NCBI GenBank assembly: GCA_016293205.1
Contig: JAEDES010000005.1
Coordinates: forward strand, 1-55,623
Direction: 5' to 3'
Length of the DNA stretch: 55,623 nt
Origin: Bacilli bacterium
GTDB lineage: Bacteria > Bacillota_I > Bacilli_A > RF39 > UBA660
Shown: positions 1-8,456 of the stretch, piece after piece
Numbering within the stretch: position 1 is the stretch's first letter
Layout of the letters: every line of letters begins with the position of its first letter
Notes under the pieces: model-generated
What the model saw: only the letters and a program-made list of their open reading frames with translations
Database searches by the model: none
What the model was told of the DNA's origin: nothing
Made by a program: the position numbers and the translations under genes

Positions 1-242
1 TAAATAGTGGTCTTTATTATGTAGAAAATTATTAACGATAAGGGAACAAGAATTTGGAATTTCATTTTTCTTATTTTATGTCTAAATAAGAACATTCCAA
101 TTAATGTACCTAGTCCTCCACCAATTAGTGCTAGGAAGAGTAGTGTATTTTCACTTATTCTTCTTTTACTTATTATTGCTAAGAATTTATCGATACCCAT
201 TGATAAGAAAGATATAATGTTTATAACTATTAAATAAATCAT
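1..242 (-). CDS. DUF1294 family small membrane protein (3' end cut by window edge)
   Basis: This is too short for many gene callers, but it reads as an open frame of 80 complete codons running off the window edge. The last two bases seen (TA) could begin a stop codon, so the protein may be almost complete. The protein has an N-terminal hydrophobic stretch, the segment DKFLAIISKRRISE, a Gly-rich second membrane segment (GGGLGTLIG) and MFLFRHKIRK. That is the typical DUF1294 pattern: D-K, R-I-S-E, GG-G, then RHK. The start ATG overlaps the stop of the upstream radical SAM gene as ATGA, so translation is probably coupled. The biochemical role of DUF1294 proteins is not known. Confidence 0.8.
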   Translation of the reverse strand, partial: MIYLIVINIISFLSMGIDKFLAIISKRRISENTLLFLALIGGGLGTLIGMFLFRHKIRKMKFQILVPLSLIIFYIIKTTI

Positions 243-1174
243 AATTTACTTCCTTGATAAGTATCTCTTCTTACCATTTCTTTATCAATATCATTTAAGA
301 CACAGAATTTTTTTACTAACCATTGTGGTTCAATTAAATCTTCAAGTTTAGGATCCCCTGTAATTCTGTGAATTACTATTTCTGGTCGAAGTAATTCTAA
401 TTGAGAAATAGTAATATCAATATATTCTTCTTTTGTTAAGATATGGAATTTATCTTTTTGATACATGTATTCAAGTGGTGTATCTTTTAAAATACTTAGC
501 ATGTGTATTTTTATACCTTGGATATCTAATGTATTAAGATATCTTACAGTATTTAACATATCTTCTTTTGTTTCATATGGAAGACCATTAATAATATGAA
601 CAACGACATCTATATTTCTTTCTCTTAGTTTTTTTACCATGTTTTCAAAACATTCTAGAGAGTGACATCTATTTATTAATTTTGATGTTGATTCTTTTGA
701 TGTTTGAAAACCTAATTCAATTGTAAGATAAGTTCTTTTATTTAATTCATCTAAATAATCTAGACATTCATCAGATATAGCATCTGGTCTTGTACCTATG
801 TTTAATCCAATGATTCCTTCTTGTTCAAGAATTTTATCATGAAGTTTTCTTAATACTTCTACAGGTGCATGAGTATTTGTTCTTGCTTGAAAATAGCCAA
901 TATATTTTCCATTAGGCCATTTTTTTAACATCATGTTTTTTACATCATTGAATTGCTTTACAATTTCATCTTCTTTGTTACCAGCAAATTCACCACTACC
1001 TGATTTAGAACAATAAATACAACCACCATAACCAACAGTTCCATCTATATTAGGACAGGAAAAGTTAGCATTTAAACTTACTTTAAATATTTTACTATTA
1101 AATCTATTTTTATAGTAATAATCTAAAGTATGATAACGTTTATTTGAATTGGTGTATTTAAAGTTATTCTTCAT
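239..1174 (-). CDS. Radical SAM protein, TIGR01212 (YtqA/YhcC) family
   Basis: The 311-residue protein is full length for this family. The radical SAM cluster ligands are Cys40, Cys52 and Cys55, in the spacing C-x11-C-x2-C (SCPNIDG...GGCIYC). This unusual spacing is characteristic of the YhcC/YtqA group rather than the common C-x3-C-x2-C. Further family signatures are GYFQARTNTHAP, GLNIGTRPD and ELGFQT. It should bind a [4Fe-4S] cluster and cleave S-adenosylmethionine; the substrate is not established, though a tRNA-related role is often suggested. A GAGGAT ribosome binding site lies six bases before the ATG. The gene starts one base after the patatin gene's stop and overlaps the DUF1294 gene, so the three form an operon. 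In B. subtilis ytqA lies near leuS, as here. Confidence 0.9.
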   Translation of the reverse strand: MKNNFKYTNSNKRYHTLDYYYKNRFNSKIFKVSLNANFSCPNIDGTVGYGGCIYCSKSGSGEFAGNKEDEIVKQFNDVKNMMLKKWPNGKYIGYFQARTNTHAPVEVLRKLHDKILEQEGIIGLNIGTRPDAISDECLDYLDELNKRTYLTIELGFQTSKESTSKLINRCHSLECFENMVKKLRERNIDVVVHIINGLPYETKEDMLNTVRYLNTLDIQGIKIHMLSILKDTPLEYMYQKDKFHILTKEEYIDITISQLELLRPEIVIHRITGDPKLEDLIEPQWLVKKFCVLNDIDKEMVRRDTYQGSKL

Positions 1175-1175
1175 A

Positions 1176-2366
1176 TTAATCCTCGCATATTGTATATAAG
1201 TAAACAGCTTTTAATAATTCAATTGGATTTAGTAATCCTAAAGTTCTTAGATCTTTATAATTACCTTTTTCCATTTCTAAATATAATTCAACTTCTGTTT
1301 TCTTAGTTTTTCTTGTTTCTGTTGTATCTAGTTCTTTAATTCTTTTCTTAAGCTCTTTTCTTATGGCTCTGTTAAAAGATCTATAAGTATAGATTTTAGT
1401 ATCATCCAGATTAAAGTCTTTTGCAACTAATTCCATTACTCTTAAAAGTAATTTATCTTCTAATTTGGTTGGAATATCAGATGATATTTTTAATTGTTTA
1501 TAGAAGTCTTTTGTTGCATTTTTAAATCTTAATACTTTACTCATAATATGTTCGTATGTTTGTTGATACATATTATTATTTTTTTCTATTTGACCTTTTT
1601 TAAATGTATAACGATTTCCTTCTAATTTATTGAAGACTTTCATTGCATCATTATACCCTAAAGCAATATTTCTTTTTGCTCCTTCTTCATAGAAGTTTAA
1701 GAAATTTGTTAATTTAGTTTTAGGTTTAATTGTAATAGTCTTAACTTTTTTATTAGGTGTTCTTTTAAGACCTGGTGCGGATAAGTCTACTGCAATTATT
1801 TCGTCAGCTCCCATTTTAATAGCAAGATTTATTGGTAGATTATCATAATATCCTCCATCAATAAATTCTTCTCCATTAATTTCTTTCTTTTGGAAAGCAG
1901 GGAAACATGTTGCGGATGCCATTAAATAGTCATCTAATAAATGTTGTTTTATTTGAGATTTTGTTAGTTCCATTGGTTTTTTATTTGTTAAACTGAATGT
2001 TACTAATCCAAAGTCAATTTTTGATTTATAAAACTTTTTTGTTTTTAGAGCATTTTTGATAATTTTTTGAATTTGAGTGGTATCCATACCACCATCTTTT
2101 AGAAATTTTTCTCCATACATTTTATATAAATCTACTATTTCATTTGATTCGATGGCGTCTTCACCAAATAAAACATTTAGATTAATTTTTTTCCATGTAT
2201 CAATTGCTCTTCTATATGTATTTTGTGTAATTAAAGCAGCATTTAAAGCTCCAGCAGAAGTACCAGTTACAATGTCTATTTTAATATTTAATTCTCTTAA
2301 TGCTTTCCATACTCCAATCTGGTAAGATCCTTTAGAACCTCCTCCGGATAATACTAATGCTCTCAT
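1176..2366 (-). CDS. Patatin-like phospholipase family protein
   Basis: This predicted serine acyl hydrolase carries the patatin Ser-Asp dyad. The oxyanion-hole motif SGGGSKGSYQIG is at residues 7-18, the nucleophile elbow GTSAGALN has Ser38, and the aspartate is in the DGG motif near residue 170 (FIDGGYYDNLP). The protein has about 396 residues. The C-terminal half beyond residue 200 is Lys/Glu-rich, predicted helical and not recognised. I take the ATG at 2366 because the upstream in-frame GTG lies inside the ribosome binding site (AAGAAGGGTG). It is the first gene of a leftward operon with the radical SAM and DUF1294 genes. The lipid substrate cannot be inferred. Confidence 0.9.
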   Translation of the reverse strand: MRALVLSGGGSKGSYQIGVWKALRELNIKIDIVTGTSAGALNAALITQNTYRRAIDTWKKINLNVLFGEDAIESNEIVDLYKMYGEKFLKDGGMDTTQIQKIIKNALKTKKFYKSKIDFGLVTFSLTNKKPMELTKSQIKQHLLDDYLMASATCFPAFQKKEINGEEFIDGGYYDNLPINLAIKMGADEIIAVDLSAPGLKRTPNKKVKTITIKPKTKLTNFLNFYEEGAKRNIALGYNDAMKVFNKLEGNRYTFKKGQIEKNNNMYQQTYEHIMSKVLRFKNATKDFYKQLKISSDIPTKLEDKLLLRVMELVAKDFNLDDTKIYTYRSFNRAIRKELKKRIKELDTTETRKTKKTEVELYLEMEKGNYKDLRTLGLLNPIELLKAVYLYTICED

Positions 2367-2405
2367 TTTACTCACCCTTCTTAAATTATAGCATTATTTT
2401 ATATT

Positions 2406-2430
2406 CAAATACTAGAGTGTCTAGTGTTTG
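2406..2430. repeat. Imperfect 25-bp palindrome in the patatin-operon leader
   Basis: The arms ACTAGA (2411-2416) and TCTAGT (2420-2425) flank a 3-base centre. The symmetry extends outward as CAAA/TTTG with one mismatch on each side. It lies between the predicted leftward -10 element and the start codon, at roughly +8 to +32 of the transcript. No T-run follows it, so it is more likely an operator or leader hairpin than a terminator. The regulator is unknown. Confidence 0.45.
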
Positions 2431-2443
2431 GAAATGCGTATAA

Positions 2444-2472
2444 ATTATACCACAAAATTAAGAAAAAAGCAA
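2444..2472 (-). promoter_or_regulatory. Predicted sigma-A promoter of the patatin/radical SAM/DUF1294 operon
   Basis: On the minus strand TTGCTT (2472-2467) is followed by a 17-base spacer and a perfect TATAAT (2449-2444). The -10 is preceded by GTGG, close to an extended -10. It lies about 80 bases upstream of the patatin start. Confidence 0.7.
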
Positions 2473-2507
2473 TTAATATGATATACTTGAAGTAGGATGG
2501 TGATTAA

Positions 2508-3635
2508 ATGGCTAAAGTAAAAAGATTAAAATTAAAGAGTTCAGTTGTTAATGTTTTGAAAATAATTGGAATTATTTTGATTCTTTGTTTGGCTGTTTTT
2601 ATATTTTATAGATCACAAATTAAATCTTTAACTAGTATAGGATATAGTGAAAAGGCTAGTAATGAAATTTTATTTTCAATGAAGAAGGATTATGTTTTAT
2701 CTAAGGGAGAGAATAAAACTTTAAATGCTGCTTTTGAGAGTAGTGATTATAAAGAAGAGTATTTAGACAATTATAGTAAGATTAATTATCATGAACATAA
2801 GAATATTATTAAGAATATTAATACTTTAATAAAAAGAGGTTATAGTAATAATCATATTAATATTATTTTAAGTCATGGTAATGATAGTGATGTTACTGAG
2901 TTTGCTAAAAAAGATAAAGTTAAATATTTAGAAGAATTTTATTATTTAGATTATGCAAAACTTAGATATTATGATAAATATGTAGAATACTCTACAACTA
3001 CTGGAGAAGATGAAGAGACTACTGTTTTATATATTAATTTAGGTATGGATGGAGAAGCTTATAAAGATGTTGAAATTGTGGATGAATTTAGTCATACTAT
3101 GTTAGTTAATAAATATAAAAAATTAGAAGAAGATTTTGAACCATATGATTTAAGTGATATACCTGAGGAGTATGCTTCTAGTGAATTACAAGCTAGTAAG
3201 ATGGCAATTGATGCTTTTATTGAAATGTATAATGCTGCAAAAAGGGAAGATTTAGGATTAGTTATTAATTCGGCTTATCGTTCTTATCAAACACAAGTAG
3301 AGTTGTGTGATGAATATAGGGATTTATATGGACAATCATATGTTGATAGATATGTTGCTTATCCAGGACATTCTGAACATCAAACAGGACTTGCTTTTGA
3401 TATTGGAAGTACTTCTAGTCGCGTTTTTGTAGATTCAGAAGAATACAAATGGGTAATTGATAATGCTCACAAGTATGGATTTATTCTTAGATTTACTACT
3501 AAGGGACAAAGTATTACAGGATTTAGAAATGAGCCTTGGCATGTTAGATTTGTAGGGAAGACTGCTAGTGAATACATTTATAAGCATAAAATTACATACG
3601 AAGAGTATTATGCTATGTTTGTTGATTTAGACTAA
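2508..3635 (+). CDS. D-alanyl-D-alanine carboxypeptidase, VanY/M15B family, membrane anchored
   Basis: An N-terminal transmembrane anchor (residues about 15-33) follows a Lys/Arg-rich start, so the enzyme should face the outside. The C-terminal third is a peptidase M15B domain. SAYRSYQTQ is followed by the zinc-binding SEHQTGLAFD (His and Asp ligands) and EPWHVRFVG (catalytic Glu and the last His ligand). The enzyme should trim the terminal D-Ala from peptidoglycan stem peptides. The middle region (about 50-190) is not recognised. The 375 residues are long for VanY because of this region. Ribosome binding site GGATGGTG precedes the ATG. It is convergent with a second VanY-like gene at 3661-4710. 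Confidence 0.9.
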   Translation: MAKVKRLKLKSSVVNVLKIIGIILILCLAVFIFYRSQIKSLTSIGYSEKASNEILFSMKKDYVLSKGENKTLNAAFESSDYKEEYLDNYSKINYHEHKNIIKNINTLIKRGYSNNHINIILSHGNDSDVTEFAKKDKVKYLEEFYYLDYAKLRYYDKYVEYSTTTGEDEETTVLYINLGMDGEAYKDVEIVDEFSHTMLVNKYKKLEEDFEPYDLSDIPEEYASSELQASKMAIDAFIEMYNAAKREDLGLVINSAYRSYQTQVELCDEYRDLYGQSYVDRYVAYPGHSEHQTGLAFDIGSTSSRVFVDSEEYKWVIDNAHKYGFILRFTTKGQSITGFRNEPWHVRFVGKTASEYIYKHKITYEEYYAMFVDLD

Positions 3636-3638
3636 AAT

Positions 3639-3663
3639 AAAAAAGACCATTGGTCTTTTTTTA
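3639..3663. terminator. Bidirectional rho-independent terminator between the two VanY genes
   Basis: The stem AAAAGACC/GGTCTTTT has a 3-base loop, an A-run on the left and a T-run on the right. It can stop transcription from both convergent genes. Confidence 0.85.
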
Positions 3664-4710
3664 TGCATTTAAATATTCTTCTAATGTTATGTTTTGATTC
3701 ATTATTTTAGTAGCATGTTCAACTCCTACATAACGGATGTGCCATGGTTCATATTGGTATCCAGTTATTGATTCTTTTCCTTTTGGATATCTTAGAATGA
3801 AACCATATTTGTGACAGTTTTCTTTTAACCAAATTCCTGCAGGAGTAGAACCATAATTATCATCTAGTTTACCTACATCGAATGCTAAACCAGTTTGATG
3901 TTCTGAGTGACCTGGTCTTGCAGAATAAGTATCTGCTAGAGCTTGTCCGTCTCTTGCAACATAGTTATTATATAATGTTTGTTGTCTTGAATAAGATCTA
4001 AACCCTGAAATTAATGGAATATTATGACCAGCAGTTGAAGCAGCTTGTTGTAATTGTTTTAAGGCAGTGGATGCAGTTTGATCTACTCCTGGATTATAGT
4101 TTGCTGGAAGAGAATATTTTTTATTTACTATTAATATTCCTTTTATATATGTTCCTTGAGTTTTAGGTTTTTCTATAACATTTACTTTTCTTTTTATTTC
4201 AGTTTTATTTTTAGATGAATCACTAACCGAGTAGGTTACTTCATATGTTCCTGTTTTTTTATTATCAATATTATTTGTAACTTTTACTTTACTTGTAATA
4301 TCTTTATCATAGTTGTCTGTTGCAGTATAACCTGGTTCATTATAAGTATCATTTTGATATATTGTTACTTCATTTCCTTGAAGAATTATTTCTGGTTTTG
4401 TTGTATCTACTACTTTTATTTTTCTTTTTATTATTTTTGTTGTTTTTAGATGAGTTATTTTATAAGTAATAGTGTATGTACCTAGTTTATTTGTATTTAC
4501 TTTGTTAGTTTTTTTTACTTTGTTTTTAGTACCTTCTATTTTTACACCTTTATCTTTATATTTTGTAAATACTTCTATTGTTTCATCTTTACCTATTAGT
4601 TTTATTTTTATTAAAGGATTAAAAAATATAAAGATTATTAGAGTTATTAATATTAAAATTATTGTAATGATTATGGATATTAATTTTAGATTAGTTTTCT
4701 TTTTTTTCAT
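3661..4710 (-). CDS. VanY/M15B carboxypeptidase with two Ig-like (DUF5011-type) domains
   Basis: A basic N-terminus and one transmembrane anchor (about residues 10-32) are followed by two beta-sandwich repeats, around residues 40-105 and 106-190. The second shows the DUF5011 signature: TTKPEI, then EPGYTATDN, then GTYEVTYSVSD. The C-terminal domain has SGFRSYSRQ, SEHQTGLAFDVG and EPWHIRYVG, which supply the zinc ligands and catalytic Glu of M15B D,D-carboxypeptidases. It should act on the cell wall outside the membrane, with the Ig domains as spacers or wall-binding modules. The start at 4710 is chosen because an upstream in-frame TTG overlaps the ribosome binding site GGAGGT. Its catalytic domain is a paralogue of the neighbouring convergent gene. 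Confidence 0.9.
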   Translation of the reverse strand: MKKKKTNLKLISIIITIILILITLIIFIFFNPLIKIKLIGKDETIEVFTKYKDKGVKIEGTKNKVKKTNKVNTNKLGTYTITYKITHLKTTKIIKRKIKVVDTTKPEIILQGNEVTIYQNDTYNEPGYTATDNYDKDITSKVKVTNNIDNKKTGTYEVTYSVSDSSKNKTEIKRKVNVIEKPKTQGTYIKGILIVNKKYSLPANYNPGVDQTASTALKQLQQAASTAGHNIPLISGFRSYSRQQTLYNNYVARDGQALADTYSARPGHSEHQTGLAFDVGKLDDNYGSTPAGIWLKENCHKYGFILRYPKGKESITGYQYEPWHIRYVGVEHATKIMNQNITLEEYLNA

Positions 4711-4844
4711 AGATACCTCCAAATTATTTTAATTATATCATATTGGTAAATTATTTGTAAAAATAAGTATTTATTTGTCTTTTAACTAGTAATATTTTTT
4801 TTGTTATGATATTATGTTATTAGAGTAATAAGAAGGTGTTAAGT

Positions 4845-7265
4845 ATGTATCCACTTGGAAAACAATTTGAAGTAGATAATGCTAAGGCTAGAAGTGAAGA
4901 AAAATCTATAATACCTGGTAAAAAATATAGAATATCTGTTATTACAGATAGGGTTGTTAGAATTGAATATTCCGCAAATGGTCAATTCGTTGATCGTCCT
5001 ACGCAGTTGATAAAGAAAAGAAACCTTGGGGTTCCTGATTTTTCTGTGCGTCAAGATCAAAATATATTAGAAATTGCAACAAAATACTTTGTTTTAAATT
5101 ATATTAAAGAACAACCTTTTATAGGAACTAAAGTAGATCCTATGAGAAATTTAAAGATTACTTTATTAAGTAGAGATAAAGATAGAATTAAGAGTTGGTA
5201 TCAAGGACATCCTGAAGTTAGAAATATGGGTGGAAACATGATAAGTGTTGATATGGGGATACCTAAACCATACGATAAAGGTCTTTATTCACTTGATGGA
5301 TTCTGTTCTATTGATGATAGTAAGAGTAAGATTTTGATGGAAGATGGTACTCTTGCTGACCCCCCAGAAGGTCATACAGATATTTATGTATTCTTATATG
5401 ATAAAGATTTTAGGCAAGCGTTACTTGATTATTTTAAGATGACAGGAGCGCCTGCTTTAATTCCAAGATATGCTCTTGGTAACTGGTGGAGTAGAAATAT
5501 AACTTATTCTGATAAAACTATTTATGAATTAATTAGAAATTTTGAAAGAAATAAGATTCCACTATCAGTAATGGTATTTGATCATGATTGGCACTATAGA
5601 AATGTTGGAGAATATAAAGATTTAAAGACTGGATATTCATTTAATTCATCTTTAATTAAAGATCCTAAAGCAATGATAGATGAATTCCATAAACGTGGAA
5701 TTAGAGTAGGGTTATGTGTTAATCCAACTAATGGTATTTATCCACATGAACTTTATTATAAGAAAGCATGTGAATATTTAGGAATTGCTGATTCTAAGAT
5801 TATAGATTTTGATCCACTTAATCCAAAATTAATGGATATAGTCTTTAAAGTATTTTTACATCCACTTGAGTCATATGGAGTAGATTTCTTCTGGAATGAT
5901 TCAATGGGAGACAATAATATTAATAAATTATGGGCTTTAAATCATTATATGTTCTTAGATTCAGGAAGATTACCAAATAAGAGACCAATGATTTTAGCAA
6001 GAGGTTCTGTCATAGCGCCTCATAGATATCCTATTTCTTATGGAGGTAGTAGTGAAATTAGTTGGAGAGAACTTAAAAAGTTACCTTTTAAATACTTAAA
6101 TGCTGCAAACATTGGAGTAAGTTGGTGGAGCCATGATGTTGGTGGAAACCATGGTGGAGTAGAAGATGGGGAACTTTATTTAAGATACTTACAATTAAGT
6201 GTTTTTTCACCAATATTAAGATTCCATGGTGCTAGGGGAAATTATTATAAGAAAGAACCATGGTTATGGGATGCTAAAACAGAAAGTATTGCATCTAACT
6301 ATTTAAGACTTCGTCATAGATTAATTCCATATTTATATACAGAAGCTTATAATTATACAAAGACTGGTACTACTTTAATACAACCATTCTATTATAATTA
6401 TTTATGGGTTTATGATGATGAATTATATAGAAATCAATATTACTTTGGATCACAATTATTAGTGTGTCCAATCTTAAAACAAAAAGATAATACGATGAAT
6501 CGTACTATTCATAAATTTTATATACCTGATGGTACTTGGTATGATTTTATGACTGGTAAGAAATTCCCAGGAAATAAAAAGTATACATCATTCTATAAAG
6601 AAGATGAATATCCAGTATTTGCACATGCAGGTTCGATAGTACCATTATCTAATAGAAGTGATTATAATAATACAGGATTACCAATTGATTTAGAAATTCA
6701 AATCTTCCCTGGAGTTAGTAATACATATACTATGTATGAAGATGATGGAGTTACTTCATTATATAGAGAAGGTTATTTCTTAAAGACTTCAATTGATTAT
6801 AATTACTTAAAGAATCAATATACAGTAATAATTAGATCAGTAGATGGTAAGAGTGGTATTATTCCTGATAGACGTAACTATAAGATTGTATTTAGAAATA
6901 CTAAACAACCTGATGAAGTTACTGCTTTCTTTGATACTGAAAAGATTAATTTTACTAGTTATGTAGATGGTAATGACTTTGTAGTAGAAGTTAAAGAATG
7001 CTTTACTTTAGGTCAATTATCAGTTAGTTTAAGGGGAAAAAATATTGAAATAGATGAAACTAGACTTATTAATGATGATGTTAATAGTATCTTAATGGAT
7101 TTAAAGATTGATACATATTTAAAAGAAGATATTGCAGCAATCATGTTTAATGATGAAGTTCCTAGCAAGAAGAGAATTGAAATTAGAAAACTTCGTAAAA
7201 AAGGTTTATCTAAAGAATATATGGATTTATTCTTACAATTAATTCAATATATAAGTGAGGTTTAA
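4845..7265 (+). CDS. Glycoside hydrolase family 31 (alpha-glucosidase/alpha-xylosidase type)
   Basis: The 806-residue protein has the GH31 layout: an N-terminal beta domain (1-200), a catalytic barrel (about 205-560) and a C-terminal beta domain. The predicted nucleophile is Asp352 in FFWNDSMGD and the acid/base is Asp431 in WSHDVGGNHGG. Other signatures are FDHDWHYRNVGE, ARGSVIAPHRYPIS and LRFHGARG. There is no signal peptide, so it is probably intracellular and hydrolyses alpha-linked oligosaccharides, but the sequence does not give the exact specificity. About 75 residues at the C-terminus (after SLRGKN) are not part of the usual fold. I start at ATG 4845, since GTG 4836 lies within the AGAAGG ribosome binding site. 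No transporter or sugar regulator is adjacent. Confidence 0.9.
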   Translation: MYPLGKQFEVDNAKARSEEKSIIPGKKYRISVITDRVVRIEYSANGQFVDRPTQLIKKRNLGVPDFSVRQDQNILEIATKYFVLNYIKEQPFIGTKVDPMRNLKITLLSRDKDRIKSWYQGHPEVRNMGGNMISVDMGIPKPYDKGLYSLDGFCSIDDSKSKILMEDGTLADPPEGHTDIYVFLYDKDFRQALLDYFKMTGAPALIPRYALGNWWSRNITYSDKTIYELIRNFERNKIPLSVMVFDHDWHYRNVGEYKDLKTGYSFNSSLIKDPKAMIDEFHKRGIRVGLCVNPTNGIYPHELYYKKACEYLGIADSKIIDFDPLNPKLMDIVFKVFLHPLESYGVDFFWNDSMGDNNINKLWALNHYMFLDSGRLPNKRPMILARGSVIAPHRYPISYGGSSEISWRELKKLPFKYLNAANIGVSWWSHDVGGNHGGVEDGELYLRYLQLSVFSPILRFHGARGNYYKKEPWLWDAKTESIASNYLRLRHRLIPYLYTEAYNYTKTGTTLIQPFYYNYLWVYDDELYRNQYYFGSQLLVCPILKQKDNTMNRTIHKFYIPDGTWYDFMTGKKFPGNKKYTSFYKEDEYPVFAHAGSIVPLSNRSDYNNTGLPIDLEIQIFPGVSNTYTMYEDDGVTSLYREGYFLKTSIDYNYLKNQYTVIIRSVDGKSGIIPDRRNYKIVFRNTKQPDEVTAFFDTEKINFTSYVDGNDFVVEVKECFTLGQLSVSLRGKNIEIDETRLINDDVNSILMDLKIDTYLKEDIAAIMFNDEVPSKKRIEIRKLRKKGLSKEYMDLFLQLIQYISEV

Positions 7266-7270
7266 AATAA

Positions 7271-8170
7271 ATGACAGAAAAAGAAAAAAGAAGATTAGCA
7301 GTGCGTAGACTGTCTGATTTAAAAGATCAAGCTATTGTTATGAGTTTAGAAACAATGGATTGTGAAGATAAGTTAGCTCTATATGATTCAATATTTAATT
7401 TGTTTGCTCATGGAGAGTTAGATAATCAATTGGAATCATATGTATTTGATGGTATGAGTGAAGATGATAGAGTTAGATTAATTAAATTAGTTGGTGATCA
7501 TAGAGGATTAGTCTTTTATAAAGGATTAGGAGAATATTGGTTAGATTCTTTAGAAGGATATGCTGTTAGTGACAATGAAATAATTACTTATTCTATATTT
7601 GATAATTATGACTACTTATTAGATTTGGGTAGACGTGGTGGGAATAGAGTATTACAACAATTAGAGATGTTCCAAAATACTGGATATATTAATTCTTCGG
7701 TTGTTGAATATTTAAGAAGAAGTAATTTAGATGATGAAGTACTTACAAGTATATTATTAGAAATGTCTAGAGAAGATAGTTTATATAATATATTTACTGA
7801 TGAACAAAAATGTGTTTTATTAGGTAATCCATATGGAAATTTATATACAACTAGTGAAGATGGAGTTGTTGTTAGATCTCCTATTGATATAGCAGTTGAT
7901 TTATATAAAGAAACTTATGGTAAAGATATTACTATTGATGAAGAAAATGGATTAGATGTAGTTAGAGGATTAAGAGAATTCTTATTAACTGCGGATATTG
8001 ATCAAAGTGTATCTGAAAAATCAGATGATTATGTTTTAGATATGTATAGAAATAATGAATCAAGAGATGTTGATAGTATTACTATTGATAATAAACATGA
8101 TTATTTAAGAGCATATATGAGTGAATTTGCTCCTGATTATGGAGAAGATGATTATAAGAAGACTTTATAG
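7271..8170 (+). CDS. Conserved-looking protein of unknown function following the GH31 gene
   Basis: I do not recognise this 299-residue protein. It is acidic, appears soluble and mostly helical, and has no signal peptide or transmembrane segment. Visible features are a basic N-terminus (TEKEKRRLAVRRLSDLKDQ), repeated DDE/EDD patches and a LGRRGGNRVLQQLEMF segment near residue 120. It starts five bases after the GH31 stop and has GAGG from the end of that gene as its ribosome binding site, so the two are cotranscribed. A terminator overlaps its stop codon. A link to glycan use can be inferred only from this context. Confidence 0.75.
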   Translation: MTEKEKRRLAVRRLSDLKDQAIVMSLETMDCEDKLALYDSIFNLFAHGELDNQLESYVFDGMSEDDRVRLIKLVGDHRGLVFYKGLGEYWLDSLEGYAVSDNEIITYSIFDNYDYLLDLGRRGGNRVLQQLEMFQNTGYINSSVVEYLRRSNLDDEVLTSILLEMSREDSLYNIFTDEQKCVLLGNPYGNLYTTSEDGVVVRSPIDIAVDLYKETYGKDITIDEENGLDVVRGLREFLLTADIDQSVSEKSDDYVLDMYRNNESRDVDSITIDNKHDYLRAYMSEFAPDYGEDDYKKTL

Positions 8171-8182
8171 TCTTCTTTTTTT
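8156..8182 (+). terminator. Rho-independent terminator of the GH31 operon
   Basis: The 9-bp stem AAGAAGACT/AGTCTTCTT has a TTAT loop and is followed by a T-run. It overlaps the final codons of the upstream gene. Confidence 0.85.
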
Positions 8183-8191
8183 ATTTTTTAC

Positions 8192-8220
8192 TTGAAAAAT
8201 AAAGAAAAATCTAATATACT
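8192..8220 (+). promoter_or_regulatory. Predicted sigma-A promoter of the leuS T-box operon
   Basis: TTGAAA (8192-8197), a 17-base spacer and TATACT (8215-8220) place the transcription start near 8227, just upstream of the T-box leader. Confidence 0.7.
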
Positions 8221-8226
8221 ATGAGT

Positions 8227-8437
8227 AATGTTTTTGAAATATTATTAGTAGTAGTAATATTCTTCTTATTTTTAGAGAACTTGTGGTTGGTGAAAACAAG
8301 TATTAAGAGTTTATGAACTTGACTAATTTAAAGTATTAAGGGTAAGACCTTTATCTCTATTAAAGCTGCATAGGTAATCTATGAAGTAAGGTGGTACCGC
8401 GAGAATTTCGTCCTTATATTTATATAAGGGCGTTTTT
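8227..8437 (+). promoter_or_regulatory. T-box leader (tRNA-Leu responsive) upstream of leuS
   Basis: The invariant T-box sequence AAGGTGGTACCGCG is at 8388-8401. It is followed by a terminator stem CGTCCTTATA/TATAAGGGCG (8409-8418/8423-8432) with a T-run. The stem I region lies around 8270-8345. Aligning the specifier loop GAAC-TTG-A (8315-8322) with the equivalent GAAT-TAC-A of the tyrosine T-box in this window places the specifier at UUG (8319-8321), a leucine codon. Uncharged tRNA-Leu should stabilise the antiterminator and allow transcription of the membrane gene and leuS. Confidence 0.93.
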
Positions 8438-8456
8438 ATTTTATAGGAGGATAAAA

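Noticed and set aside
2077..2325. Open frame antisense to the patatin gene
   Set aside because: It lies wholly inside a conserved gene, has no ribosome binding site and no recognisable product; it is a composition shadow.
8391..8456. N-terminal extension of the small membrane protein into the T-box leader
   Set aside because: The extension would translate the T-box and terminator; a strong AGGAGG precedes ATG 8457.
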